From positions 1 to 63,564 of the forward strand of contig DATBLQ010000033.1 in the NCBI GenBank assembly GCA_036555325.1: a stretch of 63,564 nucleotides of DNA. The letters run 5' to 3'. Shown one piece after another: positions 42,503 through 51,085 of the stretch. This DNA comes from DATBLQ01 sp036555325. GTDB lineage: Bacteria > Pseudomonadota > Alphaproteobacteria > Rhizobiales > Aestuariivirgaceae. The notes under the pieces are model-generated. The model did not search any database. It saw nothing but the letters and a program-made list of their open reading frames with translations, and was not told the origin of the DNA. Both the position numbers and the translations under genes were made by a program. Numbering within the stretch: the stretch's first letter is position 1; the number at the start of each line of letters is the position of its first letter.

Positions 42503-43461
42503 ATCTTTACCCGGGGGTCTGCGACGACCGTCAGCACGTCGGAAAGGAAATTGATGAGCACGCTCGCGCAGGCAAACATCATCGCGACGCCCTGAACAAC
42601 CATATAGTCCCGCGTGAATATGCCGCGCACAAGAAGCTGGCCCATTCCGGGCAGCGAAAAGACCGACTCAACTACCACAGAGCTTCCGATGATCCAGCTT
42701 ATGTTGATGGCAAGCAGATTTATCGTCGGCACCAGAGAGTTGGGCAATACGTGGCGCCAAAAGACGACGCGTTCGGGAAGCCCCCGTGCGCGCGCAGCCG
42801 TTGCGTAATCCGATGAAAGTTCCGCCACCATGCTCGCCCGCAAATTGCGGGTAAGCACAGCTGAAAGCGACAGTGCCACTGTCAAGCAAGGCAAGATGAG
42901 ATGGTGCAGCTTCTCCAGAAACGTCTCTCCGTATCCTGAAACCGGGAAGAGATCGAGCTTCACGCTTAGAGCAATGATCAGCATGATGCCCAGCCAAAAT
43001 GCCGGAAAACCAAGACCAGCGGTGGTGAACAGTCGTATAGCGTGATCTATCGGTCGGCCCCTGTTGCGCGCCGCAAAGGCTGCAAGGGGAACGGTGAGCA
43101 AGATTGCTAGAATTACGCTTCCGAGAACCAGAAACAGAGTTGGTTCAACACGCTCGAATATGAGTCGCAGAACGTCGGTCCGATAAAGAAACGACGTGCC
43201 CATCTCGCCCTTGGAGAGATTCTTGATGAAGTAGAGATACTGGAGCCACAGTGGTTCATCGAGGCCAAATTGCGCGCGTATACGGGCAATAGCTTCGGGC
43301 GTTGACTTCGTTCCAAGCAGCACCCGCGCCGGATCGCCTGGAATCGACCTGACGAGCACAAATGTAATGATACTAATGCCGATGAGTACGGGCAGGAGCT
43401 GCAGCGGGCGAGCTAGTACAAAACGAAAGCGATACACCTCAGATCGGCTCCCTCCGTTCAC
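42499..43461 (-). CDS. Peptide ABC transporter permease (DppB/OppB-like)
   Basis: A 320-residue permease with six membrane segments. The N-terminal LLPVLIGISIITFVLVRSIP followed by GDPARVLLG is typical of DppB/OppB; the EAA-type loop is ARGLPERVVFWRHVLPNSL. It forms the transmembrane channel with the DppC-like protein. It starts 4 bp after the stop of the hydrolase gene and overlaps the next permease by 4 bp. Confidence 0.91.
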   Translation of the reverse strand: MNGGSRSEVYRFRFVLARPLQLLPVLIGISIITFVLVRSIPGDPARVLLGTKSTPEAIARIRAQFGLDEPLWLQYLYFIKNLSKGEMGTSFLYRTDVLRLIFERVEPTLFLVLGSVILAILLTVPLAAFAARNRGRPIDHAIRLFTTAGLGFPAFWLGIMLIIALSVKLDLFPVSGYGETFLEKLHHLILPCLTVALSLSAVLTRNLRASMVAELSSDYATAARARGLPERVVFWRHVLPNSLVPTINLLAINISWIIGSSVVVESVFSLPGMGQLLVRGIFTRDYMVVQGVAMMFACASVLINFLSDVLTVVADPRVKI

Positions 43462-43465
43462 ATTC

Positions 43466-44356
43466 TCACGAGCGTCTGTGCTTTCCCAGGAAACGCAAAA
43501 GCGTCGGATAGTACAGCTGTGGCTCTTCGTAAAAGGGCATGTGGCTTGAATTGGGAAACACGAACAGCTCTGCCTGCGGAATATGCAGCTTGATTCTCAT
43601 AGCACAGGCGGGTGTGAGCTCGTCATGCTGACCGGTGGTAATCATCACGGGAACCTTTATGCGGTGAAGGTCCGACACACGATTCCAATCCTTGAGATTG
43701 CCGACGTACAGAAATTCGTTGGGACCTTGTATCGCGGTGTAGGGACCCATGTTCCAATCGTCGAGTGAACGCCTAACCGGCGCCGGCCATTCCGCCAGAC
43801 GGCATACATGCCGGTAGTTCAGAAGGGTGATGGCTGCCTGATATTCAGGATGGTCGAGGCTGCCTTCCGCTTCATGCCGCTGCATCATGGCGACCGTTTC
43901 CGCTCCCAGGGCTGATCTCAGCCGTTCAAGTTCCGAAACCAAGTGGGGAATGTCGGCCGCGGTATCTTCCAGGATCACCGTTTTAAGAGCCTCCGGGTGA
44001 GTTAGAGAATACTCAATGCCGAGCCAGCCGCCCCAGGAATGCCCCAGAAGATGCACCTGCCCCAGGTTCAGTTTTTGACGGACCGTTTCCGTTTCGCGGA
44101 CGTAGCGCTCAATGGTCCACAGCGAGTTGTCGTTTGGCCGATCGGACGCTCCGGTGCCAAGCTGGTCGAAAGCCACCACTCTGTAGCCGTGGTCAACGAG
44201 GCAAGAGTGCGCCTCCCTCAGATAGTCGCATGGCAGCCCCGGACCACCGTTAAGGCAAAAAACAGTCTCCGAACCTTTACCGAAGCTATAGGCCGCAACC
44301 CGATACCCATCGATCGCGATGTCTGTCCGCTCGTCGGGCTCTATTTCCCGCCACAT
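43466..44356 (-). CDS. Alpha/beta-hydrolase, proline iminopeptidase family
   Basis: A 296-residue cytoplasmic serine peptidase. FCLNGGPGLPCDYL forms the oxyanion region, the nucleophile Ser is in LLGHSWGGWLGIEY, and the catalytic Asp and His are expected in TTGQHDELTP and NSSHMPFYEE. These match the proline iminopeptidase/tricorn-interacting F1 group that trims an N-terminal residue, often proline, from short peptides. It is the first gene of the peptide-import operon, so it probably processes the imported peptides. The start at 44356 is preceded by GAGGAGA. Confidence 0.87.
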   Translation of the reverse strand: MWREIEPDERTDIAIDGYRVAAYSFGKGSETVFCLNGGPGLPCDYLREAHSCLVDHGYRVVAFDQLGTGASDRPNDNSLWTIERYVRETETVRQKLNLGQVHLLGHSWGGWLGIEYSLTHPEALKTVILEDTAADIPHLVSELERLRSALGAETVAMMQRHEAEGSLDHPEYQAAITLLNYRHVCRLAEWPAPVRRSLDDWNMGPYTAIQGPNEFLYVGNLKDWNRVSDLHRIKVPVMITTGQHDELTPACAMRIKLHIPQAELFVFPNSSHMPFYEEPQLYYPTLLRFLGKHRRS

Positions 44357-44625
44357 GCCATCTCCTCAAGAACAATTTCGGAACGTAGTCGCCCGAGACT
44401 AGGACAGGCCGCGCTCGCGGTCGAGGGCATGCACAGCCCAAGAGCGAGGACACGGTCCTTATTGACACCGAACCGCCACCATGAACACCATACCGGCGCT
44501 GTAGTGCGCGGGGAGAGAGACCGCGATCCATTCGCAGCGAAGGAAAAAACTGGGCCCAGGATAGCGATTGCCGGCCTCAGGCCGATAATCTTTTTAGCTC
44601 TAATACACGCAGGGAGGAGTTTTCA
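44357..44625. promoter_or_regulatory. Divergent control region of the peptide and amino-acid importers, with an attenuator-like hairpin
   Basis: The 269-bp gap should contain both divergent promoters. On the plus strand CGGCC (44572-44576) and GGCCG (44580-44584) form a tight hairpin with a 3-base loop, followed six bases later by CTTTTT (44590-44595), 31 bp before the ATG at 44626. The stem is short, but the position suggests a leader terminator. A strong ribosome-binding site (GGGAGGAG) follows. TTGACA at 44462-44467 has no convincing -10 partner. Confidence 0.4.
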
Positions 44626-45879
44626 ATGATCAAAGAGTTCTTGAAGGGAACTACCGCGGTAGTTGCCGCGGTGCTGCTTTCGGCGGCGGCCCTTGCCGCC
44701 GAAACCAAAGGTCCCGTTACCGACGACCTCGGGGTTGTCGAAATACCAAAAGATGCCCCCATCGTCATCGGCGGTTACTGGGTTATCACGGGGCCGGATG
44801 CCAATCTTGGCATCGATTCTCAGCGCGGTGCCGAAATTGCCTTCGACGAGATAAAAAACACGATCGCCGGTCATCCGATCCAGTTCGTGGTTGAAGATGA
44901 TTCGTGCAATGCTGAAGGTGGCCAGACGGCTGCAACGAAACTTGCTTCGTTGCCTAACATCGTCGCGGTTCTTGGACCTGCCTGCTCGAGTGCCGCCACC
45001 GCCGCGGCGCCGATTCTGTGGAAGCAAGGACTGACGGACATTGGAACGGCGACGACCGCGCCTTCACTGACTGCACCCGACCGCAAGCCCGACTACTTCG
45101 GCTATATGCGAACGATCTACAGTGACCTCGACCAGGGCTTCAACGACGCGGAGTATTTCTACAAGGAACTGCAGTGCAAGACGCTCGCCACCATTCACGA
45201 CGGCAGCCCCTATGCATCGCAGCTCGCCAAGGCTGCCGCCGACCACTTCAAGGAACTCGGCGGTGAGGTGGTGGCGGAGGAAGCCGTCACGCCGACCGAT
45301 GTCGACATGCGTCCGGTTCTCACGGGCATCGCCACCAAGAAGCCCTGTGTTCTGTACTTCCCGATTTTCGTCGCCGCGGCGGCGCAAATCATTCGACAAG
45401 CGCCTGAAGTGGCAGACCTCAAGGACACCAAGATCATTGGCGGCAGCTCCCTAGCGGCCCCCGGCTTGCTGGAAGCAGCGGGCGACTCTGCCAAAGGCTT
45501 CGTGTTCACCAACGTCGATATTTCACCGGAAGTGATGGGGCAGAAGTATCCCGAGTTCGTGAATGCCTACAAGGAGAAGTACGGCGAGGGTCCAACCAAC
45601 TCGTTCCACGCTCATGCGTACGACGCGGCCAAGATCCTGGCGATGGCAATTGAACAAGTCGCCAAGACCGACGATAGCGGCACAACCTACATCGGCAAAA
45701 AGGCGCTGCACGATGCCTTATTTGCCACTAAGGGATACGACGGCATCTCCGGTCCCATCAACTGCAACGAACATGGCCAGTGTGGTGCGTTCAATTTTGC
45801 AGTCTATCAGTTTACGGACGGCGATCCTGCAACTTTCGAACTGGGCAAGAACCCAAAGAAAATCTATCCGAAGCAGTAG
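44626..45879 (+). CDS. Branched-chain-type amino-acid ABC transporter substrate-binding protein (LivK-like)
   Basis: A 417-residue periplasmic binding protein of the Peripla_BP_6 type. Signal peptide about 1-25 (TTAVVAAVLLSAAALAAETK, cleavage after ALA). The fold marks are PIVIGGYWVITGPDANLGID, the AVLGPACSSAATAAAPILW ligand-hinge segment and SFHAHAYDAAKILAMAIEQ. It heads a complete five-gene importer operon, then a hairpin before the permease gene. Ligand may be an amino acid, amide or other small organic compound. Confidence 0.9.
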   Translation: MIKEFLKGTTAVVAAVLLSAAALAAETKGPVTDDLGVVEIPKDAPIVIGGYWVITGPDANLGIDSQRGAEIAFDEIKNTIAGHPIQFVVEDDSCNAEGGQTAATKLASLPNIVAVLGPACSSAATAAAPILWKQGLTDIGTATTAPSLTAPDRKPDYFGYMRTIYSDLDQGFNDAEYFYKELQCKTLATIHDGSPYASQLAKAAADHFKELGGEVVAEEAVTPTDVDMRPVLTGIATKKPCVLYFPIFVAAAAQIIRQAPEVADLKDTKIIGGSSLAAPGLLEAAGDSAKGFVFTNVDISPEVMGQKYPEFVNAYKEKYGEGPTNSFHAHAYDAAKILAMAIEQVAKTDDSGTTYIGKKALHDALFATKGYDGISGPINCNEHGQCGAFNFAVYQFTDGDPATFELGKNPKKIYPKQ

Positions 45880-45905
45880 ATTATTGGCTTTCTAACTTGA
45901 ACTGT

Positions 45906-45932
45906 GCGGCCGGCCGCCTAGTGGGTGGCCGG
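45906..45932 (+). repeat. GC-rich hairpin between the binding-protein and permease genes
   Basis: GCGGCCGGCCGC (45906-45917) is a 12-bp palindrome, and CCGGCC at 45910-45915 can pair instead with GGCCGG at 45927-45932. Hairpins at this place in ABC operons commonly stabilise the upstream message and cut back downstream expression, giving excess binding protein. No T run follows, so full termination is unlikely. Confidence 0.5.
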
Positions 45933-45966
45933 TCCGGCGTTCAGTAACCTACAGCTGGTGGATGAG

Positions 45967-47070
45967 ATGACGGCGATTGAAAAAGCGGGAGTGAAGGCGC
46001 GCATTCCGCAAATATTCGGCAGCCTGCACAAATTTACGTATGTGGAGGCGGTATTATGGCTTGTACGCATTTCAGTCGTCGCCGTGGTTATTCTCGGCAC
46101 AATTGGAACGCTGATCAAGGGCACCTACTCCAGCTCCCAATGGTTCGCGTTCTTCACTTTCGGCCTAACCATCGGCGGCGTCTACGCTCTGATCGCCCTT
46201 GGCTACACCATGGTCTACGGCATTCTGCGGCTCATCAATTTTGCCCACGGCGACATCACGATGACCGGCGCTTTTTCTGCCTTTTTTCTGGCGCGCAGTT
46301 TCGATCGTTCCGGATTTTTGGATGCATATCCCGTCACCTCCATGGTTGCGATCATGCTGCTTTCCATGGCGGTCTGCACGGTGACGGCGCTTGTTGTCGA
46401 GCGGATCTGCTACCGCCCCTTTCGGCACGTTGCCTCGCTGGCGCCGCTGATCTGTGCCATCGGCGCCTCTTTCGTCATTCAGCACACGTTCCGAGGCATG
46501 TTCGGCAACACCGTCCGCTCCTATCCCGACCCCGAATGGATGAAAGGCACAATTGAATTGGCCGGCTTCTCGATTGCTATCGTGCAGCTCATCGTATTCG
46601 GCATGGCCATCACCGCCATGCTGGTGCTGTACCTGATCGTGCAAAAAACCAAGATGGGAACGGCCATGCGCGCCGTGTCGGAGGATCGCGATGCTGCTGC
46701 GCTGATGGGCATTGATTCCAACAAGGTAATCATCTTCACCTTTGTTCTGGGCGCGTGCATGGCGGGCATCGGCGGCGTGCTGTATTGCTTCGTCTATAAG
46801 CAGATCTATTTCTTCTCGGGCTTTCTGCCAGGGATAAAGGCCTTTAGCGCGGCTGTCTTGGGCGGCATCGGAAACATTCCGGGAGCTATGCTGGGCGGTG
46901 TTTTTCTCGGCATCGTCGAATCCATGGGCCCGCCACTCTTTCTCGACGGCATTGGAATCCCTGCTCCCTATCAACTTCGCGACCTCATCGCCTTCACGAT
47001 GTTGGTTTTGGTCCTCGTTTTTCGGCCTCAGGGTCTGCTTGGTGAAGCGTTGGCCAAGAAGCGAGCCTGA
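45967..47070 (+). CDS. livH: Branched-chain amino-acid ABC transporter permease (LivH-like)
   Basis: A 367-residue inner-membrane permease. The LivH core (GVYALIALGYTMVYGILRLI, then NFAHGDITMTGAF) begins near residue 80, after an N-terminal extension with one extra hydrophobic segment (about 35-55). The EAA-like loop MGTAMRAVSEDRDAAALMGI is present. The frame reaches a GTG at 45925, but the ATG at 45967 after GGTGGATGAG is preferred. The N-terminal extension makes it longer than the usual 290-310 residues. Confidence 0.88.
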   Translation: MTAIEKAGVKARIPQIFGSLHKFTYVEAVLWLVRISVVAVVILGTIGTLIKGTYSSSQWFAFFTFGLTIGGVYALIALGYTMVYGILRLINFAHGDITMTGAFSAFFLARSFDRSGFLDAYPVTSMVAIMLLSMAVCTVTALVVERICYRPFRHVASLAPLICAIGASFVIQHTFRGMFGNTVRSYPDPEWMKGTIELAGFSIAIVQLIVFGMAITAMLVLYLIVQKTKMGTAMRAVSEDRDAAALMGIDSNKVIIFTFVLGACMAGIGGVLYCFVYKQIYFFSGFLPGIKAFSAAVLGGIGNIPGAMLGGVFLGIVESMGPPLFLDGIGIPAPYQLRDLIAFTMLVLVLVFRPQGLLGEALAKKRA

Positions 47071-47086
47071 TTGAGGAAGGTGCTCA

Positions 47087-48823
47087 ATGTCGTTTGACGT
47101 CGTAGCCTCCAGCCGGATCGAGCAGCGGCAGATCACACCGTGGCGCTACATCGCGCAAACCGGGGTTCAAATCGGATTGTTAGGCATCTTTCTGGGAGTT
47201 GTTGGAATCCTAGGGATGTTCAACAAGAGGCCGATCATCGTCGGCGAGTTGACCTTAGGCTATGCAACCCTCGGCCTCGTTTTCCTAGTCGCCGGCATTC
47301 TAGTGGGAAGCCGACGGCTGTTCGCATCCATACCGCAAACGCTGCTGGCGGGACTGGTGGCCGGTACGATCGCCGCAACTGTCTTTGCACTGCTCCCCAT
47401 CGCGATGAGTCTGATCTCCCTCAGATCGATCTTTGTCTCACTGGATCCGACACTCTATGAGATGCTGACCTTCGGCTACCGGGCGCCGGTGGGGATTGGC
47501 CAAATCATCTGCCTCGGCGCGGTCCTGGGTCTTTTGGGCGCGGCGCTAACGGAACTGCCGAGATCAGTTCGCAGGCCCATTTCTGGCGGCCTGGTCGCTG
47601 CAGCGCTTGCTGGGCTTTTTCAGGAACTTCTCCGCCCGATCCTGGCAAACAGCAAGGTTAGCAAGCCACTCCACGATTTGCTCTATACCTGGGGCGGGCT
47701 AACGTTGCGAGGGGCGATAACAATCTTTGCGGTTACTGCGATCGCGATAACCGTCTATGACCTCAGTCGCGATCGGTTCAATGCCAAATTCCAGAGCCTG
47801 CCCAGCCCCAATCGCCGCCGCATCCGCTGGGGCTTCCTTGCTGCTGCTATTTTTCTCTGCCTGCTGTTTCCGCTCTACGCTGGACACTTCATCGGACAAG
47901 TCCTGCTGACGGTCGGGTTGTTTACCTTGATGGGCATGGGTCTCAATCTTGAAGTCGGCATAGCGGGCTTGCTGGACCTGGGCTTCGTCGCTTTCTATGC
48001 GGTCGGAGCCTATGTAACGGGCCTTCTCATGGCCGACAGTCCGTTTGCACTGGCTCACATGTCTTTCTGGGAAGCGATGCCGATTGCAGTCTTATGTTCG
48101 GTGGTCATGGGCGTAATCTTCGGAATACCCGTCTTAAAAGTCCGCGGCGACTATCTTGCGGTCGCCACGATGGGGCTCGGTGAAATCGTACGGGTCATCG
48201 TCCTTTCGGATGCCGCCGCGCCCTTGCTCGGGGGAGCAAAAGGCATTCTTCAGATCCCGCGGCCGGTCATCGGAGACTTTCACCTGAACAATCCGGTGCT
48301 GCTCTTCTACTTGACGCTCGTTGCTTCGCTCGTCGCGGCCTACGCCGCATGGCGGCTGGAGGAATCGCGGTTGGGGCGCGCTTGGAAAGCCATACGTGAC
48401 GATGAAGATGTCGCCCAAGCTCTCGGTATCAATCTCATCCAGGTCAAGCTGCTTGCCTATGGACTAGGTGCCGCATTTGCCGGACTGGCTGGATCGATTT
48501 TTGCCGTGATGCTGGGATCAATATACCCACATAGCTTTCAACTCATCATATCGATAAATATTCTAGCCCTCATCATCGTCGGCGGGCTCGGAAGCCTTCC
48601 GGGTGTTGCACTCGGGGCAATTGTTCTCATTGGGCTTCCGGAAATGCTCCGCGAGTTCGGTGAGTTTCGTTATCTCTTCTACGGATTGGCTATTGTCGCC
48701 GTGATGCGCTTAAAACCAGAAGGGCTGTGGCCGTCGGCATCGAAAAAGCGCGAGCTCCGCATCGATGCGGAAACCCTTGCCGTGCAGCAAGGAGCGGCAA
48801 CGGCCGATGCTAAAACGACCTGA
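47087..48823 (+). CDS. livM: Branched-chain amino-acid ABC transporter permease (LivM-like) with long N-terminal extension
   Basis: A 578-residue permease. The canonical LivM domain starts near residue 265 (LTVGLFTLMGMGLNLEVGIA, GLLDLGFVAFYAVGAY) and ends near residue 545 (LFYGLAIVAVMRLKPEGLWP). The first 260 residues contain several additional membrane segments, making the protein much longer than the usual 300-420 residues. The start ATG at 47087 has GAGGAAGG upstream. It ends 3 bp before the ATPase gene. Confidence 0.87.
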   Translation: MSFDVVASSRIEQRQITPWRYIAQTGVQIGLLGIFLGVVGILGMFNKRPIIVGELTLGYATLGLVFLVAGILVGSRRLFASIPQTLLAGLVAGTIAATVFALLPIAMSLISLRSIFVSLDPTLYEMLTFGYRAPVGIGQIICLGAVLGLLGAALTELPRSVRRPISGGLVAAALAGLFQELLRPILANSKVSKPLHDLLYTWGGLTLRGAITIFAVTAIAITVYDLSRDRFNAKFQSLPSPNRRRIRWGFLAAAIFLCLLFPLYAGHFIGQVLLTVGLFTLMGMGLNLEVGIAGLLDLGFVAFYAVGAYVTGLLMADSPFALAHMSFWEAMPIAVLCSVVMGVIFGIPVLKVRGDYLAVATMGLGEIVRVIVLSDAAAPLLGGAKGILQIPRPVIGDFHLNNPVLLFYLTLVASLVAAYAAWRLEESRLGRAWKAIRDDEDVAQALGINLIQVKLLAYGLGAAFAGLAGSIFAVMLGSIYPHSFQLIISINILALIIVGGLGSLPGVALGAIVLIGLPEMLREFGEFRYLFYGLAIVAVMRLKPEGLWPSASKKRELRIDAETLAVQQGAATADAKTT

Positions 48824-48826
48824 GAC

Positions 48827-49609
48827 ATGGCGGTGCTTCTGCAAACCCATCGTCTAACGAAGCGTTTCGGCGGCCTGGTTGCGGTTGACCGGTTCGACCT
48901 GGAAGTGACGGAAGGTTCAATTCACAGCATCATCGGACCGAACGGCGCCGGAAAGACCACGGTATTCAACTGCATCATGGAATTTTATCCCCCGGATGGC
49001 GGGGAAGTTTATTTCGCTGGCGAACGTATCGATGGCGTAACGCCTGACCGCGTTGCCGCAGCTGGCATCAACCGAACCTACCAAACGATTCGTCTTTTCA
49101 GGAATCTCACGGCGATCGAAAACATTCTTGTGGGAATGCACCTCCATCTGAAATCGACCTGGCTCGGAGCCATGTTCAATACTCGGGGCACCAGGACGGA
49201 TGAGGATAGGGCTCATGCAGAAGCTCTCAAAATATTGGATTTCGTCGGACTAAGAGGCCGCGGCGACGTGGTGGCGCGTAACCTTTCCTATGGCGAACAG
49301 CGCCGGCTTGAGATTGCCCGTGCGCTCGCCGCCCGTCCGCGCCTGCTCATGCTCGACGAGCCCATGGCGGGGATGAACCCGCGCGAAAGTCTGGAAATGA
49401 TGAACTTCGTACGACGCGTGCGTGATGAGCGCTTGGTTACAATACTGCTCATTGAGCACTCCATGCGTGTCGTTATGGGCATTTCAGATCGCATCAGCGT
49501 GCTCGACCACGGGGTCAAGATAGCGGAAGGCACGCCGCTAGAGGTTCAAAACGATAAGAAAGTCATCGAAGCGTATCTTGGGGTACAACGCGAAAAGGTG
49601 CTCAAATAG
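48827..49609 (+). CDS. livG: Branched-chain amino-acid ABC transporter ATP-binding protein (LivG-like)
   Basis: A 260-residue ATPase. Walker A IIGPNGAGKTTVFNCI, signature LSYGEQRRLEIARAL, Walker B LLMLDEPMAGMNP, and the switch His in LLIEHSMRVV. The insertion containing NRTYQTIRLFRNLTAIENI is the LivG mark. It starts 3 bp after livM and is immediately followed by livF. Confidence 0.92.
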   Translation: MAVLLQTHRLTKRFGGLVAVDRFDLEVTEGSIHSIIGPNGAGKTTVFNCIMEFYPPDGGEVYFAGERIDGVTPDRVAAAGINRTYQTIRLFRNLTAIENILVGMHLHLKSTWLGAMFNTRGTRTDEDRAHAEALKILDFVGLRGRGDVVARNLSYGEQRRLEIARALAARPRLLMLDEPMAGMNPRESLEMMNFVRRVRDERLVTILLIEHSMRVVMGISDRISVLDHGVKIAEGTPLEVQNDKKVIEAYLGVQREKVLK

Positions 49610-50317
49610 ATGGCGCTCCTCGAAGTCAGCGATCTGCACGTCTACTATGGAAAGATTCATGCATTGAAGGGCGTTTCATTGTCGCTGGGAAAGGATCAAA
49701 TCGTAACTTTGATAGGTGCCAACGGGGCGGGCAAGAGCACGACACTGAAGGCTATCTCCGGCATCCTGGCGGCAACGGAAGGGCAGATCATTTATGACGG
49801 TCAACCCATCAGGGATACTGCGGCACATCAAATCGTGGGCAAGGGCATCGTACAGGTGCCTGAGGGCCGGCGCATTTTCAGCAGACTGACAGTTGCGGAA
49901 AATTTGCGCATCGGAGCGTTTCTGCTTTCCGACAAGAAATGGATTGCGCAGGCGGAAGATCGAGTGCTCGAGATGTTTCCTCGCATTCGGCAGCGGCTCA
50001 AACAAATAGCCGGGACATTGAGCGGCGGCGAGCAGCAGATGCTGGCAATCGCGCGCGGCCTCATGTCGAACCCGCGTGTGCTGCTGCTGGATGAACCGAG
50101 CATGGGTCTTGCGCCGCTTCTGATCCAGCAGATTTTCGACACTATCGTTGACATAAGAAAAGCCGGCGTTGCAGTTCTGCTGGTCGAACAGAATGCATCA
50201 CAGGCTTTGCAAATTGCTGACTATGGGTATGTCATCGAAACTGGGGAGATCAGCCTGCAGGGAACGGGAGAACAGCTTCTCCACAATCCGCAGGTAAAGG
50301 AAGCCTATCTGGGCTGA
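49610..50317 (+). CDS. livF: Branched-chain amino-acid ABC transporter ATP-binding protein (LivF-like)
   Basis: A 235-residue ATPase with Walker A LIGANGAGKSTTLKAI, signature LSGGEQQMLAIARGL, Walker B VLLLDEPSMGLAP, and LLVEQNASQAL. The VPEGRRIFSRLTVAENL segment identifies LivF. It begins at the base directly after the livG stop. It completes the importer; the downstream SDR and LLM genes follow without a gap that suggests a terminator. Confidence 0.92.
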   Translation: MALLEVSDLHVYYGKIHALKGVSLSLGKDQIVTLIGANGAGKSTTLKAISGILAATEGQIIYDGQPIRDTAAHQIVGKGIVQVPEGRRIFSRLTVAENLRIGAFLLSDKKWIAQAEDRVLEMFPRIRQRLKQIAGTLSGGEQQMLAIARGLMSNPRVLLLDEPSMGLAPLLIQQIFDTIVDIRKAGVAVLLVEQNASQALQIADYGYVIETGEISLQGTGEQLLHNPQVKEAYLG

Positions 50318-50323
50318 CGAGCA

Positions 50324-51076
50324 ATGAAACTGGCTGGCAAAGGCATTGTGGTTGCAGGCGGTGCAAGCGGATTGGGCTTGGCAACGGCGGAGATGCTGGC
50401 TCGACATGGCGCCAATGTTGCGATCATCGATGTTAACGGGAGCGCGCTGGATCGCAGCATCAAGGTCCTGGCTGCAAACGGAATGAGAATCGACGGCATC
50501 GAGGGCGACATCATCGCAAAACCGCAAGCGGCAACGCTGATGGTGGATGCTGCCACAAAACTTCGCCGGGTGGACGGTCTCGTCAACTGCGCGGGCGTTT
50601 ACCCGCGAAAGCCCATTCTCGAAATCACGGATGAAGATTGGGATTTCGACTGGAAAATCAATGTTCGCGGCACCTACAACATGATGGTAGCCGCTGTCGA
50701 GACAATGCAAAAACAGCCTCTCAACGGCAAGGTCCGCGGCAGGATAGTGAATGTTGCATCAGTCGACGCCTTCAAGGCGCACCCACAGAACGCCCATTAC
50801 GCGGCTACAAAGGCGGCGGTAGTGAGTCTGACCCGCTCATTCGCACTTGAATTTGCCCCTGCGCAAATCCTCATCAATGCCATTGCTCCGGCCGGCATCG
50901 CAACCGAGAAGGCCAAGAGCGCAGGGTTTCTGCCTGAGCTTGCCGCCCACACTCCTTTAGGCCGCAATGCCGAGCTAGAAGACATCACCTCCTGGATTGC
51001 GTTCATGCTCAGCGATGCAAACAACTATATGACCGGGGAAACCATTATCGTGAGCGGTGGCTATATTTTTGCGTGA
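50324..51076 (+). CDS. Short-chain dehydrogenase/reductase (SDR)
   Basis: A 250-residue NAD(P)-dependent oxidoreductase. The cofactor motif GGASGLGLATAEM is at 12-24, NCAGVYPRKP near 90 contributes to the active site, the catalytic Ser is in NVASVDAF and the Tyr-Lys pair in HYAATKAAVVS. The C-terminal ending MTGETIIVSGGYIF is standard. It follows livF by 6 bp and therefore probably acts on a compound related to the imported substrate. Substrate unknown. Confidence 0.87.
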   Translation: MKLAGKGIVVAGGASGLGLATAEMLARHGANVAIIDVNGSALDRSIKVLAANGMRIDGIEGDIIAKPQAATLMVDAATKLRRVDGLVNCAGVYPRKPILEITDEDWDFDWKINVRGTYNMMVAAVETMQKQPLNGKVRGRIVNVASVDAFKAHPQNAHYAATKAAVVSLTRSFALEFAPAQILINAIAPAGIATEKAKSAGFLPELAAHTPLGRNAELEDITSWIAFMLSDANNYMTGETIIVSGGYIFA

Positions 51077-51085
51077 GAAGAAGGC

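Noticed and set aside
46165..47136. Minus-strand open frame of 323 residues inside the livH gene
   Set aside because: His/Asp/Gln-rich antisense product without any family feature; livH on the plus strand has clear permease motifs.
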